Shown here: piece after piece, positions 62,234 through 64,000 of the stretch
Position numbering within the stretch: position 1 is the stretch's first letter
How the letters are laid out: each line of letters starts with the position of its first letter
NCBI GenBank assembly: GCA_023014335.1
Contig: JAECYW010000023.1
Coordinates: 620,001 to 684,000 of the forward strand
Direction: 5' to 3'
Length of the DNA: 64,000 nt
Origin: Galerina marginata
Lineage: Eukaryota; Basidiomycota; Agaricomycetes; Agaricales; Galerinaceae
Notes under the pieces: model-generated
Told to the model about the DNA's origin: nothing
Seen by the model: the letters and a program-made list of their open reading frames with translations, nothing else
Database searches by the model: none
Made by a program: the position numbers and the translations under genes

Positions 62234-64000
62234 ATGTCCTCTCAGATGGCATTCGACCTCAACCCTGGCCAGAGTGCCCTCTTCGGATCGCTTACAGCGG
62301 GCGTTGCAGATTGGGCAGCTCTCAACACGACCGTTGGTGGTCGTCTACACTTCGGCAAGCCATGGGCGGCCCCGTGCTTCTCTCAATACAATGGCGATAA
62401 AGTAGAACCCAACGAATCGGAGTGTGCTTTTGTTCAACAAAATTTCTTTAACAGTCATCGTATGTTGCTCTTCCTATCATTGTCATGTAGTCGTCAATCT
62501 TCCATACCTACTAGTGAATCGTTCTTATGCTTTCGGCGGTTATGGTGCAGTATGTTGATTTTGGTGCCTGTCCTTACCCATCTTTAACTGCTTATCGCTT
62601 GTAGACACAATTTGAAGGGTGCATGTCAACTGGAGACTCTTGTCTCTTGGATTTCATGAACGCTGGCAATCCAGCGGCCTTCGCATCTGAACAGCAGTGT
62701 GCCCAAGGAAGCGTTCCGCCGTTCTATGTACGCCGAAATTTCTGTTCATGCTAACAATCTCTTGCTGATATCATGCTCCAGATCGATGTCAAGCATGAGA
62801 AAGATGTTGCCGCGGCTTTTGAGTTTAGCAAAAAGCAAGGTGTCCCTCTGGTCATAAAAAATACTGGTGTACGACACATCTTTTACATGAGGAAATGAAG
62901 GCTAATGGCAGGCAATAAATTAACAGCACGACTTTAAAGGACGCTCCTCGGCGCCGGACTCTTTGGCCCTCTGGGTGAGTCAGAATCAACATGCTGCATA
63001 TCATTTCGCTTAGTGTTCTCTCAGATGCACAACCTCAAATACGTGAGATCGATTGATCTTCTGCTTTCATTATCTTTAGATACTGATTCGAAATATGACA
63101 GATTATGCACGACGCGAATTTTGTGCCTGAAGGATGCAAGGTTGAAGGCAAATCTGCCCTGACTGTTGGAGTGAGTTTTCCACTTCCTCATGAATTTTTT
63201 GTGGTTAACCATGAATAGGCTGGTGTTCAATTCCAAGAACTATTCCAATTTGCCGACGCTCATGGACTCCAAGTGGTGGGTGGTTCAGACCAATCTGTCG
63301 GAGCCGCAGGTGGCTATGTGCAGGTACGATATTCTTCCCTTGCATCGATACAAGTCAGAGAACAAAACTCATCACCAACTTCTAGGGAGGTGGACACTCG
63401 CCTTTGAGCCCAGCTTACGGACTGGCTGTCGATCGCACTGTATTGCTCATTTCTTCATAGTTTGACTACCTGCTAAAACAATCTGTTCATAGCTGCAATA
63501 CAAAGTTGTCACTCCTGATGGCGTCACCCGTATTGCCAACGCTTGCCAAAATGAAGATTTATTCTTCGCCCTTCGAGGTGGCGGTGGTGGAACATTTGGT
63601 GTCGTCATGGAAGTTACCATGCTCACTTCTCCCCGTCAATCGTTCCGAATGTAAGAGCTCTCAGCTGTAACCGATTCGAAATCTAAATCTAAAACCGCAG
63701 GGCAAACATCAACTGGCCTGCGTACAACGAACACCTGAAAACGGTTCTTGACATCTACCTCAATAACGTTACGACTATGGCGAAGGAAGGATGGGGAGGA
63801 TATCTCACGGTACGTATGCACCTGGTCATCTGGATTACTCTTGCTAATAACAACCCTCGCAGCCAACACTCGGCAATCTCATTCTCATCACGCCCACCCA
63901 GGATTTGGAAGCGGCTCAGGAGTTGATGAAGCCCTTGGTGGACTTTACGATCAGTGTGGGTGGAAAATCGTCCGTTACTGAGGTTTCTTCGATGCTAGAA
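62234..64000 (+). CDS. FAD-linked oxidase, PCMH/BBE type (paralogue 2, cut by window end)
   Basis: Second member of the same oxidase family as the gene at 52641, reading into the window edge, so the C-terminal part is missing. It shares the landmarks [40 protein letters not shown] then [16 protein letters not shown] (covalent FAD histidine present), [31 protein letters not shown] and [20 protein letters not shown]. Intron positions match paralogue 1 wherever both can be read, including an 18-base exon at 63025-63042. Unlike paralogue 1 there is no clear signal peptide: the protein starts [13 protein letters not shown] from 62234 (or from 62246). An upstream exon may have been missed, or this copy may stay inside the cell. 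Confidence 0.88.

Overview
The window looks like nuclear DNA of a filamentous basidiomycete, most likely an agaricomycete. The recognisable genes have many exons, GT-AG introns mostly of 50-65 bases, and very small exons. The families also fit: a DUF6534 membrane protein, a PCL-type cyclin, a Mif2/CENP-C kinetochore protein with a cupin end, and paired secreted-type FAD oxidases. Most open frames of 60-100 codons are chance frames. I found no reverse transcriptase, transposase, rRNA, tRNA or CRISPR array.

Layout. Bases 1-10.5 kb are gene-poor and hold a perfect 132-bp tandem duplication. A PCL-like cyclin gene (minus strand) lies at 11.1-12.2 kb. From 12.2 to 25 kb there is little beyond a weak two-exon relic at 13.6 kb and a 421-bp MITE with CACTG ends and a TTA target duplication. 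From about 25.1 to 32.2 kb lies an array of 18 related non-coding units. Each unit has inverted ends (TGCACTGG...CCAGTGCA) around a conserved block and an unrelated 14-41 base insert at a fixed place. Many units are preceded by RNA polymerase III-like A-box and B-box sequences. The array abuts the promoter of a large SLC44/Pns1-type transporter gene (32.7-36.8 kb), and a second, older copy of that gene's promoter and start codon sits inside the array. This array is the best candidate here for an undescribed system.

From 37.5 to 46 kb, all on the minus strand, are a possible 110-residue two-exon gene, a DUF6534 membrane protein gene with a 13-base exon, and a MetE-like (UROD/MetE fold) gene with a probable GC-AG intron. 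The stretch 46-52.6 kb is mostly without genes, but holds an isolated exon-like frame and a cluster of seven copies of a 13-base motif containing GATAA.

The right end is gene-dense. A FAD-linked oxidase gene (+) is convergent with MIF2 (-). MIF2 is followed by a pogo/Fot1-like MITE with TA target sites and by the mitochondrial tRNA 2-thiouridylase gene (-). A second FAD-linked oxidase gene (+) runs off the window. The two oxidase genes share intron positions, including an 18-base exon, so they are tandem paralogues separated by two housekeeping genes.
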